The notes beneath the pieces were generated by a model. The model saw only the letters and a list, made by a program, of their open reading frames with translations, had not been told where the DNA came from and searched no databases. Made by a program: the position numbers and the translations under genes. Positions 37,720-46,576 of a stretch of DNA of 64,000 bases are shown in pieces (within the stretch, counting starts at the first letter, position 1; every line of letters begins with the position of its first letter). Location of the stretch: assembly GCF_030345075.1 (NCBI RefSeq), contig NZ_CP128361.1, forward strand, positions 3,720,001 through 3,784,000, in the 5' to 3' direction. The stretch comes from Solwaraspora sp. WMMA2065. GTDB lineage: Bacteria; Actinomycetota; Actinomycetes; Mycobacteriales; Micromonosporaceae.

Positions 37720-37995
37720 GTGGTTGCGCGAGAGTACGGGTGGACTGAGGCCGGCAAGATCAGCGCGGCACGGCACGGCGTCTCCGAACGGGAGACGGTC
37801 GAAGCGCTCTACTCGCCGCAGCGGATCGAGAACCACATCGGGACACTCCTGCTGGCGGTAGCTGGCCTGGCTGACACAGCACGCGTGATCATGGTGCTGT
37901 GTGAGCGGGTGGGGAAGGTCAACAGCTACGCGATCCTGGCGGCTCGGCCTGCGACGCCGGAGGAGGTCAAGCAGTGGATGGAGGGGACACGATGA
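37720..37995 (+). CDS. BrnT-like ribonuclease toxin
   Basis: This 91-residue protein starts at GTG 37720. The order YGWTEAGKISAARHGVSERE, then RVIMVLCERVGKVNSYAILAARPATPEE, follows the BrnT plan (F/Y-W-x-x-x-K, K/R-H-G-V-S, late I-S-A-R-x-A). It belongs to the RelE-like fold that cleaves RNA. The gene overlaps its downstream partner as ATGA, and the toxin-first order is characteristic of BrnT-BrnA modules. Similarity is judged from motifs only. Confidence 0.65.
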   Translation: MVAREYGWTEAGKISAARHGVSERETVEALYSPQRIENHIGTLLLAVAGLADTARVIMVLCERVGKVNSYAILAARPATPEEVKQWMEGTR

Positions 37996-38279
37996 GTGCG
38001 AGCCGTGATCCGCGGACGATGAGCCGCGAAGAGCTGGTGGCGTATTTCGACCAGGGTGGCGACATCTCGGAGCTGCTACGCGACGCCTCCAGAGGCCCCG
38101 ATCTTGGCCCTGCGCCGTCACCGGAGAGCGTACCCATGATCGTTACCGGAGTCCGCCTCTCCGCGACGGCCGTGCGGCGGCTGGACGAACTCGCCGGCAA
38201 CGACAAGGGAGGCCGGTCGGGGCTCATTCGTCAGGCGATCGACGAGTTCCTCGCCCGACACGCCGACGAAGCGGCGTGA
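37992..38279 (+). CDS. Ribbon-helix-helix antitoxin partner
   Basis: This 95-residue protein starts at ATG 37992 with GGAGGGG upstream. The C-terminal half TGVRLSATAVRRLDELAG, then GGRSGLIRQAIDEFLARH, is a ribbon-helix-helix DNA-binding domain. The N-terminal part (REELVAYFDQGGDISELLRD) would be the toxin-binding arm. Overlap with the BrnT-like gene indicates a type II toxin-antitoxin operon, normally autoregulated by the antitoxin. Confidence 0.75.
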   Translation: MSASRDPRTMSREELVAYFDQGGDISELLRDASRGPDLGPAPSPESVPMIVTGVRLSATAVRRLDELAGNDKGGRSGLIRQAIDEFLARHADEAA

Positions 38280-38434
38280 GACACGCTGACGAGGCGGCAC
38301 GGTCCAGCAACGCACGCACGGAAACAGTTGCCGTACCTCTTGTCTGCTGCGATTTCGGTCGCGAAGATGGCTCCTAGCTGGCGGATACCTCATCCTGCCT
38401 GATCCAGGCCGAGCCGACGTGCAGGAGCCGAACG

Positions 38435-39871
38435 ATGACCGACAAGCAGACGGTGCGCAACTTTGTCGACGGCGGCTACGTCGACCCGGTCGACGGCGGC
38501 TACCAGGACCTGGTCGACCCGTGCACCGGTGAGGTGTTCGCCCAATCACCAACGTCCAGCCCCGCCGACGTCGACCGGGCCATGTCGGCCGCCGCCACCG
38601 CCTTCGAAAGCTGGCGGGACACCACCCCGGCGCAGCGGCAGCTGGCCCTGCTCAAGCTGGCCGACGCGGTCGAGGCCCGCGCCGCCGACCTGGTCGACGC
38701 CGAGGTCCGCAACACCGGCAAGCCACGCCAGCTGACCGCCGACGAGGAGCTGCCGCCCAGCGTCGACCAGCTCCGGTTCTTCGCCGGGGCGGCCCGGGTG
38801 CTGGAGGGCAAATCGGCCGGCGAGTACCTGGCCGGGCACACCTCCTACGTACGCCGGGAGCCGATCGGGGTCTGCGCGCAGGTGACGCCCTGGAACTACC
38901 CGCTGATGATGGCGGTCTGGAAGATCGCCCCGGCGCTGGCCGCCGGCAACACGGTGGTGCTCAAACCGTCCGACACCACCCCGCTGTCCACGCTGCTGCT
39001 GGCCGAGATCGCCGCCGAGTTCCTGCCGCCGGGCGTGTTCAACGTGGTCTGCGGCGACCGGGACACCGGCCGGGCGTTGGTCGCCCACCCGACCCCGGAG
39101 TTCGTGTCGATCACCGGTTCCACCCGGGCCGGCATGGAGGTGGCGGCCGCCGCCGCACCCGACCTCAAGCGCACCCACCTGGAACTGGGCGGCAAGGCCC
39201 CGGTGGTGGTCTTCGACGACGCCGACGTGGCGGCGGCTGCCGAGGCGATCGCCGGTGCCGGCTACTTCAACGCCGGGCAGGACTGCACCGCGGCGACCCG
39301 GGTGTTGGCCGGACCGGGCGTGCACGACGACTTCGTCGCCGCCCTGGCCGAGCAGGCCCGGTCGACGAAAACCGGACTACCGGACGAGCCGGACGTGGCG
39401 TACGGGCCGTTGAACAACGCCGACCAGTTGGGCCGGGTCACCGGCTTCGTCGACCGGCTACCGGACCACGCGCAGCTGCACACCGGCGGCGCGCGCGTCG
39501 GTGACCGGGGCTACTTCTACGCCCCGACGGTGGTCGCCGGGGTGCGCCAGCCGGACGAGATCATCCAGGACGAGGTGTTCGGGCCGGTGATCACCGTGCA
39601 GCGCTTCACCGACGAGGACGAGGCGGTCCGGTGGGCCAACGGCGTCAGGTACGGCCTGTCCGCCTCCGTGTGGACCCGCGACCACGGCCGGGCGATGCGG
39701 ATGACCCGCCGGCTCGACTTCGGCTGCGTCTGGGTCAACACCCATATCCCGATCGTGGCGGAGATGCCGCACGGCGGCTTCAAGCACTCCGGCCACGGCA
39801 AGGACCTGTCCATGTACGGGCTGGAGGACTACACCCGGCTCAAGCACGTCATGCACGCGATCGAGGACTGA
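38435..39871 (+). CDS. Gamma-aminobutyraldehyde-type dehydrogenase
   Basis: This 478-residue aldehyde dehydrogenase starts at ATG 38435, with AGGAG upstream. It has Glu250 (HLELGGKAPVVVF), Cys284 (NAGQDCTAATRV), the SITGSTRAG co-factor strand and the ending HGGFKHSGHGKDLSMYGLEDY. The latter is characteristic of the betaine/aminobutyraldehyde (PatD/YdcW-like) group. The reaction would be 4-aminobutanal to 4-aminobutyrate with NAD. The neighbouring polyamine transporter, aminotransferase and oxidase support this. The last 23 bp overlap the convergent potC. Confidence 0.88.
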   Translation: MTDKQTVRNFVDGGYVDPVDGGYQDLVDPCTGEVFAQSPTSSPADVDRAMSAAATAFESWRDTTPAQRQLALLKLADAVEARAADLVDAEVRNTGKPRQLTADEELPPSVDQLRFFAGAARVLEGKSAGEYLAGHTSYVRREPIGVCAQVTPWNYPLMMAVWKIAPALAAGNTVVLKPSDTTPLSTLLLAEIAAEFLPPGVFNVVCGDRDTGRALVAHPTPEFVSITGSTRAGMEVAAAAAPDLKRTHLELGGKAPVVVFDDADVAAAAEAIAGAGYFNAGQDCTAATRVLAGPGVHDDFVAALAEQARSTKTGLPDEPDVAYGPLNNADQLGRVTGFVDRLPDHAQLHTGGARVGDRGYFYAPTVVAGVRQPDEIIQDEVFGPVITVQRFTDEDEAVRWANGVRYGLSASVWTRDHGRAMRMTRRLDFGCVWVNTHIPIVAEMPHGGFKHSGHGKDLSMYGLEDYTRLKHVMHAIED

Positions 39872-40700
39872 CCTGGCCCCGCCGCCGCCCGAGGGCACCG
39901 CCGAGCACCACCAGCAGCAGCGCGACCGCGAACATCGCCGTACCGACCACGTTGACCTGCGGCGGGATGCCACGCTGGGCGGCACCCCAGACGTACATCG
40001 GGAAGGTGACGGTGGTGCCGGAGTTGAAGTTCGTGACGATGAAGTCGTCGAACGACAGCGAGAAGGCCAGCAGCGCGGCGGCCACGATACCGGGCAGCAC
40101 CAGCGGCAGGGTGACCAGGCGGAACGTCTGCCATTCGGAGGCGTACAGGTCCATCGCCGCCTCCTCCAGACGGGTGTCCATGCCGGCCAGCCGCGCCTTC
40201 ACGGTGACCACCACGAAGCTCAGGCAGAACATCACGTGGGCGGTCACCACGGTCCAGAAGCCGAGCGGCACCGCCCCGGCCACGAACAGGGTCAGCAGCG
40301 ACGAGCCCATCACCAGCTCCGGCGTGGCCATCGGCAGGAAAATCAGCAGGTTGACCGCGGACCGGCCACGGAACCGGTGCCGGACCAACGCGAACGCCAT
40401 CAGGGTGCCGAGGATCGTGGCCCCGGCGGTGGTCAGGAACCCGATCTGTACGCTGCGCAGCACCGCGTCGCACATGTCGCTGGTCGCGCACGGCTGCCGC
40501 CAGTTGTCCCACGTGAACTCGTTGAAGTCGTAGGACAGCCGGCTGGACGGCCGGTTGAATGACAACCCGGCGACCACCGCGACCGGCAGCAGCAGGTAGC
40601 CGAGCACCAGCAGGCCGACGCCGAACACCCAGCGGTCGACCAGCCACCGGCCGATCCGCGCACCGATCCCCGCGCCGGTTGGCGCACCTGGGCCCGTCAC
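39849..40700 (-). CDS. potC: Polyamine ABC transporter permease PotC-like
   Basis: This 283-residue permease has six membrane helices. The cytoplasmic EAA loop is DTRLEEAAMDLYASEWQTFR, followed by VTLPLVLPGIVAAALLAFSLSFDDF, typical of PotC. GTG 40700 overlaps the potB stop as GTGA. It is the last gene of potD-potA-potB-potC. Confidence 0.9.
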   Translation of the reverse strand: MTGPGAPTGAGIGARIGRWLVDRWVFGVGLLVLGYLLLPVAVVAGLSFNRPSSRLSYDFNEFTWDNWRQPCATSDMCDAVLRSVQIGFLTTAGATILGTLMAFALVRHRFRGRSAVNLLIFLPMATPELVMGSSLLTLFVAGAVPLGFWTVVTAHVMFCLSFVVVTVKARLAGMDTRLEEAAMDLYASEWQTFRLVTLPLVLPGIVAAALLAFSLSFDDFIVTNFNSGTTVTFPMYVWGAAQRGIPPQVNVVGTAMFAVALLLVVLGGALGRRRGQVSPRSRA

Positions 40701-41608
40701 AGCACCTCCTCGGTGCCGGCGCGCCGGACGTAGACCGACACGATGATCAGGATCGCCGCCATCAGCAGGAAGGACAGCGCCGCCGCCTGCGGATAGTCCA
40801 GCCGCACCAGGAACGCCGAGTCGATCACGTTGCCGATCATGTACTCGTTGGGGGTGCCGAGCAGCCGGGCGTTGATGTAGTCACCGGAGGCCGGGATGAA
40901 GGTCAGCAGGGTGCCGGCGACCAGGCCGGGTGCCGACAACGGCAGGGTGACCCGCCAGAAGGCCCGCGCCGGGCTCGCGTACAGGTCGCTGGCCGCCTCC
41001 AGCAGCCGGGGATCGAGCCGGTCCAGGCTCGCGTACAGCGGCAGCACCATGAACGGCAGAAAGTTGTACGTCAACCCGAGCACCACCGCGACCGGGGTGA
41101 ACAGCAGCCGGCCGTCCGGCGCGAGCAGGTGCAGATCCCGCAGTACGCCGACCAGCCAGCCGTTCTCCGACAGAATCGTCTTCCAGGCCAGGGTGCGGAC
41201 CAGGAAACTGGTGAACATCGGGGCGACGACGCAGATCAGCATCAGGTTCTTCCACCGGCCGGCCCGCCGGGCGATCGCGTACGCCAGCGGGTAGCCGAGC
41301 AGCACCGCGATCACGGTGGCGATGCCGGCGAAGAGGAAGCCGCGACCGAACTGCGTCCAGTACGCCGACAGCGCGTCCGGGTAGTTGCCGAACGACCAGG
41401 TCATCGCGTACCCGGTGGCCAGCGAGCCGGTCGGGTCGTACAGGCTGGTCGCGGCGAGCTGCACCGCCGGCACCGCGAAGAACAGGGTCAGCCACGCCCC
41501 GCCCGGCAACAGCAGCAGGTACGGCAGCAGCCGGTCGCGCCGCCGGGCGGCCGGCACCGGGGCGGGGGGCTTGCCCGCTCCCCCGCCGACGTGGGCCAGG
41601 ATGCTCAT
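40697..41608 (-). CDS. potB: Polyamine ABC transporter permease PotB-like
   Basis: This 303-residue inner-membrane permease has six helices. The EAA loop is DPRLLEAASDLYASPARAF, and the following helix contains LLTFIPASGDYINARLLG, a typical PotB feature. ATG 41608 overlaps the potA stop as ATGA, and its stop overlaps potC, so the three genes are translationally coupled. Confidence 0.9.
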   Translation of the reverse strand: MSILAHVGGGAGKPPAPVPAARRRDRLLPYLLLLPGGAWLTLFFAVPAVQLAATSLYDPTGSLATGYAMTWSFGNYPDALSAYWTQFGRGFLFAGIATVIAVLLGYPLAYAIARRAGRWKNLMLICVVAPMFTSFLVRTLAWKTILSENGWLVGVLRDLHLLAPDGRLLFTPVAVVLGLTYNFLPFMVLPLYASLDRLDPRLLEAASDLYASPARAFWRVTLPLSAPGLVAGTLLTFIPASGDYINARLLGTPNEYMIGNVIDSAFLVRLDYPQAAALSFLLMAAILIIVSVYVRRAGTEEVL

Positions 41609-42783
41609 GACGCGGGTACGGCGTCGTCGAGCAGCGGGGCGGTCTGGTCGCCGGTGCCCGGCTCACGGGCCAGCAGGAAGGCGTGCGCCGGCTGCCAGTA
41701 GGCGACCACGTCGGCACCGACCGGCAGCAGAGCTCCGTCCCCGCTGTTCGGGCTGAACACGCTCAGCTCGGTGCCCCAGCCGGTGCGCACCTGGTACTGG
41801 GTGCTGACCCCGAGGTACGCCAGTTCGGTGACCACGCCGGTGACCGACTGCGCCCCGGCCGGTACGCCGTCCGCGTCCCGGGTCAGGGCGAGCTTTTCCG
41901 GGCGTACCCCCAGATGGACCGGACCGTCGACGGACCGGGACCGGGCCGCGGGCACGGTGAACCGCGAGCCGTACGCGGTGACCAGCACGTCGTCGCCGGA
42001 TCGGCCGGTGGCCTCGCCGGCCAGCAGGTTCGACTGGCCGAGGAAGTTCGCCACGAACGCGGTCGCCGGAAACTCGTACATCTGCGCGGGTGGGCCGAGC
42101 TGCTCGATCCGGCCGGCGTTCATCACCGCGACCGTGTCGGCCATCGTCATGGCCTCCTCCTGGTCGTGGGTGACGTGCACGAAGGTGATGCCGACCTCGG
42201 TCTGGATGCGTTTCAGCTCGGCCTGCATCTGCCGGCGCAGTTTGAGGTCGAGCGCGCCGAGTGGTTCGTCGAGCAGCAGCACCTGCGGGTGGTTGATCAA
42301 CGCGCGGGCCAGGGCGACCCGCTGCTGCTGCCCGCCGGAGAGCTGCTGCGGTCGGCGCGGGCCGAACCCGTCGAGCTGCACCAGGGCGAGCATCCGATCG
42401 ACCTGCGGGCGCACGTCGCGGATGCCACGCCGCCGCAGTCCGAACGCGACGTTGTCGGCCACACTGAGGTGCGGAAACAGCGCATAGCTCTGGAAGACGG
42501 TGTTCACCGGCCGCCGGTACGGCCGCAGCCGGGTGATGTCCCGCCCGCCGAGCAGCAGCCGGCCGCTGGTGGGCTGTTCCAGCCCGGCGACCATCCGCAG
42601 CGTGGTGGTCTTGCCGCAGCCGGAGGCGCCGAGCAGGGCGAAGAACGCGCCCTGCGGGATCGTCAGGTCGAGTCCGTCCACGGCGGTGAACGGGCCGAAC
42701 CGCTTGGTCAGGTCGGTCAGCTGCAGGTCACCGGCGGGTGGGTCGGCTGGGCGTGGGCCGCCGCCGGTCGGGTCGGTCGCCAT
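41605..42783 (-). CDS. potA: Polyamine ABC transporter ATP-binding protein PotA-like
   Basis: This 392-residue ATPase has Walker A GASGCGKT (residues 52-59), signature LSGGQ (148-152), Walker B LLLDEP and the H-loop VTHDQEEA. A C-terminal TOBE-like regulatory domain (LGVRPEKLAL) follows. Start ATG 42783 has GAGGCGG upstream and lies 11 bp after potD. The set potDABC imports spermidine/putrescine-type polyamines. Confidence 0.92.
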   Translation of the reverse strand: MATDPTGGGPRPADPPAGDLQLTDLTKRFGPFTAVDGLDLTIPQGAFFALLGASGCGKTTTLRMVAGLEQPTSGRLLLGGRDITRLRPYRRPVNTVFQSYALFPHLSVADNVAFGLRRRGIRDVRPQVDRMLALVQLDGFGPRRPQQLSGGQQQRVALARALINHPQVLLLDEPLGALDLKLRRQMQAELKRIQTEVGITFVHVTHDQEEAMTMADTVAVMNAGRIEQLGPPAQMYEFPATAFVANFLGQSNLLAGEATGRSGDDVLVTAYGSRFTVPAARSRSVDGPVHLGVRPEKLALTRDADGVPAGAQSVTGVVTELAYLGVSTQYQVRTGWGTELSVFSPNSGDGALLPVGADVVAYWQPAHAFLLAREPGTGDQTAPLLDDAVPAS

Positions 42784-42794
42784 CGGTTGCCGCC

Positions 42795-44033
42795 TCAGGC
42801 CCCGATGACCTGCTGGAACTTCTGCTCGTACGTGCGTTCCTGCTCCTCGGTCAACGCCATGAACACCTTGGCCTGGCCGAGCAGCGTCTCGTCCGGGAAG
42901 ATCAGCGGGTTGGCGGCCAGCTCCGGGTCGATGGCGGTCATCGCCTCCTGGGCACCGGCGACCGGGCAGATGAAGTTGACGTACGCGGCCACCTCGGCGG
43001 CGACCGCCGGGTCGTAGTAGTGATCCATCAGCTTCTCGGCGTTGGTCTTGTGGGCGGCCTGGTTCGGCACCTGCATGTTGTCGGAGAAGAGAATCAGCCC
43101 GGACTCGGGTGCCTGGAAGACGATGTTCGGGTCCTCGGCGGCGAGCTGGATCACGTCTCCGGACCAGCCGATGCAGGCGGCGACGTCGCCCCGGGCGAGG
43201 TCGGCGGCGTAGTCGTTGCCGGTGAACCGGCGGATCTGCCCGTCGGCGACCGCTTGGCGCAGCTTCTCCAGAGCGTCGTCGAACTGCGCGTCGGTGAACT
43301 CGGCCGGGTCGTGCCCGTTGGACTGCAGCAGCAGCCCCATGGTGTCGCGCATCTCGGTCAACGCGGTCACCCGGCCCTTGAGGTCGGCCCGGGTGAGCAG
43401 GTCGTCGATGGTGCGGACCTCGCCGGTGACGGTGCCGTTGTAGGCGATGCCGGTCAGCCCGGACTGCCACGGTACGGCGTACGAGTCGTCCGGGTCGAAC
43501 GGCCTGGCCTTCAGCGACGGCAGCAGGTTGGCGGTCACGTCGGGCATGTTCGCCTTGTCCAACTGCTGCACCCAGCCGAGCCGGATCATCCGGGCGGCCA
43601 GCCAGTCGGTGAGCACCATGATGTCGCGGCCGGTGGGCTGGCACGACGACAGCTGGTTCTGCACCTTGCCGAAGAACTCGTTGTTGTCGTTGATGTCCTC
43701 GGTGTAGGTGACCGTGATGCCGGAGGTCTGCTGGAACGCCTCCAGGGTGGGTCGGCGGCTCTCGTCGTCGGCGTCGACGTCGATGTACTGCGGCCAGTTC
43801 GAGAAGTTGATCACCTGTTCGCTGTCGGACAGGTCCTCGCTGACGCAGCTCTCCTCGGTCTGCTGGGCTGCCGGGGTGCCGCAGGCAGCGATCGCGCCGC
43901 CAGCGAGCAGCAGCCCACCGGAGGTGGCGGCGCCGCGTGCCAGAGTGCGTCGGGTAAGGGTACGGCGCATGCCGAGGGCCGCGAGCAGTGCGGCGGCCGG
44001 CGCGGACGGTGGGGGGCGGAGGCGACTGCGCAT
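42795..44033 (-). CDS. potD: Polyamine-binding lipoprotein PotD/F-like, Tat-type signal
   Basis: This 412-residue solute-binding protein starts at ATG 44033 with CAGGAG upstream. The signal has a twin arginine (LTRRTLARGA, R28-R29) and ends in the lipobox AIAAC (Cys51). It should therefore be exported folded and lipidated. The mature part starts with INFSNWPQYID, and YAVPWQSGLTGIAYN and ACIGWSGDVIQ are typical of PotD/PotF. It is the first gene of the transporter operon, divergent from the Lrp regulator gene. Confidence 0.92.
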   Translation of the reverse strand: MRSRLRPPPSAPAAALLAALGMRRTLTRRTLARGAATSGGLLLAGGAIAACGTPAAQQTEESCVSEDLSDSEQVINFSNWPQYIDVDADDESRRPTLEAFQQTSGITVTYTEDINDNNEFFGKVQNQLSSCQPTGRDIMVLTDWLAARMIRLGWVQQLDKANMPDVTANLLPSLKARPFDPDDSYAVPWQSGLTGIAYNGTVTGEVRTIDDLLTRADLKGRVTALTEMRDTMGLLLQSNGHDPAEFTDAQFDDALEKLRQAVADGQIRRFTGNDYAADLARGDVAACIGWSGDVIQLAAEDPNIVFQAPESGLILFSDNMQVPNQAAHKTNAEKLMDHYYDPAVAAEVAAYVNFICPVAGAQEAMTAIDPELAANPLIFPDETLLGQAKVFMALTEEQERTYEQKFQQVIGA

Positions 44034-44087
44034 GGACGGCTCCTGAAGGGTGCGGGCCGGCGGGGCCGACCCGAAGGCAAGGCGTAG

Positions 44088-44139
44088 CTTGTGAACCAAT
44101 CAGACGCCGATCCTGGCATGCAGATTCGCACTTCACAAG
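44088..44139. promoter_or_regulatory. Inverted-repeat candidate operator, potD/lrp intergenic region
   Basis: CTTGTGAA (44088-44095) and TTCACAAG (44132-44139) are perfect 8-bp inverted copies, 44 bp apart centre to centre. They lie in the 233-bp region between the divergent potD and lrp-type genes. The right copy can also serve as a -35-like TTGTGA for potD. Lrp proteins bind spaced symmetrical sites, so this may be the regulator target. Evidence is symmetry and position only. Confidence 0.45.
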
Positions 44140-44266
44140 GGATTCCGTTGCGCAGCTCGCCGTTGGCCACGAAATACGCCAGACTCGGACTCTTAACGCC
44201 GACCCACTCGGCGACGTATCAGCGGTGCGGCACAATGCGCCGATTCTGACAGACGAGGAGACCCGG

Positions 44267-44749
44267 ATGGGGACACGACAGCAGGGCGGCGACGGCTCCG
44301 GTCACGTCGTCCTCGACGACGTGGCGAAACAGATCATCGAACAGTTGCAGGAGGACGGGCGGCGCCCGTACGCGACGATCGGCAAGGCGGTCGGGCTCTC
44401 CGAGGCGGCGGTCCGCCAGCGGGTGCAGCGGCTGCTCGACGCCGGGGTGATGCAGATCGTCGCGGTCACCGATCCGCTGCAGCTCGGCTTCCCCCGCCAG
44501 GCGATGATCGGGCTGCGTACCGCCGGGGATCTGGAGACGGTCGCCGACCGGCTTGCGGAGCTGGACGAGGTCGACTACGTGGTGATCACCGCCGGGTCGT
44601 TCGACCTGCTCACCGAGGTGGTCTGCCGCAACGACGACCATCTGCTGGAGATCCTGCAGCGGATGCGTACGGTCGACGGGGTCGTCTCCACCGAGGCGTT
44701 CGTCTATTTGAAGCTGCGCAAACAGACCTACACCTGGGGCACGGCCTGA
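44267..44749 (+). CDS. Lrp/AsnC-family transcriptional regulator
   Basis: This 160-residue protein starts at ATG 44267 with GAGGAG six bases upstream. The N-terminal HTH is LDDVAKQIIEQLQEDGRRPY and GLSEAAVRQRVQRLLDAGVMQ. The C-terminal ligand-sensing RAM domain has VDYVVITAGSFDLLTEVVC. It is divergent from potDABC. The position suggests that it controls uptake and breakdown of polyamines in response to an amine or amino acid. Confidence 0.9.
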   Translation: MGTRQQGGDGSGHVVLDDVAKQIIEQLQEDGRRPYATIGKAVGLSEAAVRQRVQRLLDAGVMQIVAVTDPLQLGFPRQAMIGLRTAGDLETVADRLAELDEVDYVVITAGSFDLLTEVVCRNDDHLLEILQRMRTVDGVVSTEAFVYLKLRKQTYTWGTA

Positions 44750-44891
44750 CCCGCGTCGGCAGCGCCCCACCGGCGGGACCACGGGTGGGCGCCGGTGCGA
44801 CATATGTCGATTGTTCACCGGAGTCCACAGGGGTCACCACTCGGTGCTACTTTGGAGCTACCCATGGTGACCAGACGGAGAGGCATCAGTC

Positions 44892-45146
44892 GTGCGCAAT
44901 TATCTTCGCAGCGCCCTGGCGGCGACGCTACTGGCTGTGGCAACCACCATCGCGCTCACGGCCACCCCAGCGCAGAGCGCCCCACCCGACTACTACACCG
45001 TCATTTACTACTACTACTCGGACAGCAGCCACACCACCGAGGTCGGCATCGGCTACCGCTTCCGGTGCCCAGATGGCAACTACAAGTATCTGACGGGCGA
45101 AAGTACCGCGTACTTCACCTCGATCACGGTCCCGTACTGCTTCTAG
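44892..45146 (+). CDS. Small secreted two-cysteine protein (DUF6289-like), copy 1
   Basis: This 84-residue precursor starts at GTG 44892. The signal peptide ends at TPAQS-A, and the mature part of about 55 residues begins APPDYY. It is strikingly tyrosine-rich (VIYYYYSDSSHT) and has two cysteines (FRCPDGNYK and PYCF) that could form a disulfide. The pattern APPDYY...YYSDSSHT..VG....CPD....L.G recurs in the gene at 46291, so the two are paralogues. I believe the family resembles DUF6289; the function is unknown. Confidence 0.75.
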   Translation: MRNYLRSALAATLLAVATTIALTATPAQSAPPDYYTVIYYYYSDSSHTTEVGIGYRFRCPDGNYKYLTGESTAYFTSITVPYCF

Positions 45147-45277
45147 CCCGACCAGGACGGCACGGTACGGCCACAAGCCGGTCGCGCCGGCAGCCGACCC
45201 CTGGGGTACGGCCGGACCAGTCGGATTGATTCGCTTCCCTACCCTGACGGCACACGCCGAGGGAAGTGGGGCAACGG

Positions 45278-46189
45278 ATGCGTCGTCAGCTACGGGTGAT
45301 CGCGGGTGTCGGAGCGCTGCTGGTGTTGACCGTGACCGGCTGCACCACGGTCAGCACCGAGTCGGACCAGGTGGCGCTGCACTATGACGCGGGCGCCTTC
45401 TCCAGCACCACCTACCAGGCCTGCGTCACCCAGAACAACCGCACCTGGGACGGGCCGGGCGAGCGGTACTACGTGTACCCGGCCGGCCAGCGGACGTTCG
45501 ACTTCACCGGCAACGAGGGCTCCGAGTCCACGCCGTTCGTCGTGGTCTCCAAGGACAACCAGGAGCTGACCGTCTCCGGCGGGTTGACCTTCCACCTGGA
45601 CACCTCGTGTGCCGACGAGGGTGGGATGCTGCGCGAGTTCCACGAGGAGATCGGGCTGAAGTTCCAGCCGGTGATGGACGACGACGGCCGGACCACCAGC
45701 CACTGGCTGGACCTGCTGCGGTTCTACGTCGGGCAGCCGCTGCACAAGGCGATGACCACCGAGGCGCAGAAGTACGACTGGTTGGCGCTGTACAACGATC
45801 CGGCCACCCGGGCCGCGTTCGAGACGGCGATCAACGAGGACCTGGGCGCGGCGGTGCAGGCCACCACCGGCGGACGGGCGTACTTCCTGCAGTTCAACCT
45901 GACCCTGCAGAAACCGACACCGCGTCAGGATCTGGTCGACGGTCTGGCCGCGGTGCAGGTGGCGATCACCGAGCGTCGGGCGATCGTCGAGCAGAACGCC
46001 ACAGTCGAGGAGAAGCTCAAGCAGATCCGCCAACTCGTCGAGGTGCTCGGCCCGGAGGGCTACATCCTGTACGAGGTGTTCCAGCGCTGCCTGACCGACG
46101 AGACCGCGAAGGGCTGCCCGACGTTCCTACCGGTGCCGGCCGGCGGCAGCGTCGACCTCAACGCCGGGCGCCCGGCGAACACCGACTGA
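45278..46189 (+). CDS. SPFH/Band 7-like lipoprotein
   Basis: This 303-residue protein starts at ATG 45278 and has a lipoprotein signal with lipobox TVTGC (Cys22). The body resembles an SPFH/Band 7 domain: DQVALHYDAGAF, an ERYYVYPAGQRTFDF strand, VSKDNQELTVSGGLTFHLD and a long helical region (TERRAIVEQNATVEEKLKQI). SPFH proteins form ring assemblies on membranes. A lipidated, extracytoplasmic form is less usual than the membrane-helix-anchored form. It lies between two paralogous small secreted protein genes. Confidence 0.7.
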   Translation: MRRQLRVIAGVGALLVLTVTGCTTVSTESDQVALHYDAGAFSSTTYQACVTQNNRTWDGPGERYYVYPAGQRTFDFTGNEGSESTPFVVVSKDNQELTVSGGLTFHLDTSCADEGGMLREFHEEIGLKFQPVMDDDGRTTSHWLDLLRFYVGQPLHKAMTTEAQKYDWLALYNDPATRAAFETAINEDLGAAVQATTGGRAYFLQFNLTLQKPTPRQDLVDGLAAVQVAITERRAIVEQNATVEEKLKQIRQLVEVLGPEGYILYEVFQRCLTDETAKGCPTFLPVPAGGSVDLNAGRPANTD

Positions 46190-46290
46190 CCGCTCGCGAG
46201 TGTTTGTCGGATCTTCACCGCCCCACATTCCGCCTACGAGTTGCTACGGTATAACTACCGAAAGTCGAGCATCCTGAAGGGACTCGTACC

Positions 46291-46542
46291 GTGCCGGCTG
46301 TCATCCGCAACGCCCTCGCCGCAGCCCTGCTCGCCGTGTCCACCACCCTCGTGGTCACCAGCGCCCCGGCCCAGGCAGCACCCCCCGACTACTACGTGAT
46401 CGTCACCCACTACTACTCGGACAGCAGTCACACCAACCGGGTCGGCACCTGGTTGCGTGGCCCCTGCCCCGACCGGGACTGGGACCGCCTGTCCGGCGTA
46501 CGCACCCCGTTCTCCACCAGCGGAATCCACCCCTGCCCGTAG
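46291..46542 (+). CDS. Small secreted two-cysteine protein (DUF6289-like), copy 2
   Basis: This 83-residue precursor starts at GTG 46291, with GAAGGGAC upstream. The signal peptide ends SAPAQA-A, and the mature start APPDYYVIVTHYYSDSSHT matches the protein at 44892. Two cysteines are conserved (GPCPDRDW and HPCP). It is less tyrosine-rich and more basic than copy 1. Upstream, GCTAC followed by TATAAC (46243-46255) could be a promoter; a GCTAC word also precedes copy 1 at 44846-44850. Confidence 0.75.
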   Translation: MPAVIRNALAAALLAVSTTLVVTSAPAQAAPPDYYVIVTHYYSDSSHTNRVGTWLRGPCPDRDWDRLSGVRTPFSTSGIHPCP

Positions 46543-46576
46543 GCACGGACAGGATTCTCCCGGGCCGGCCGGCGTC

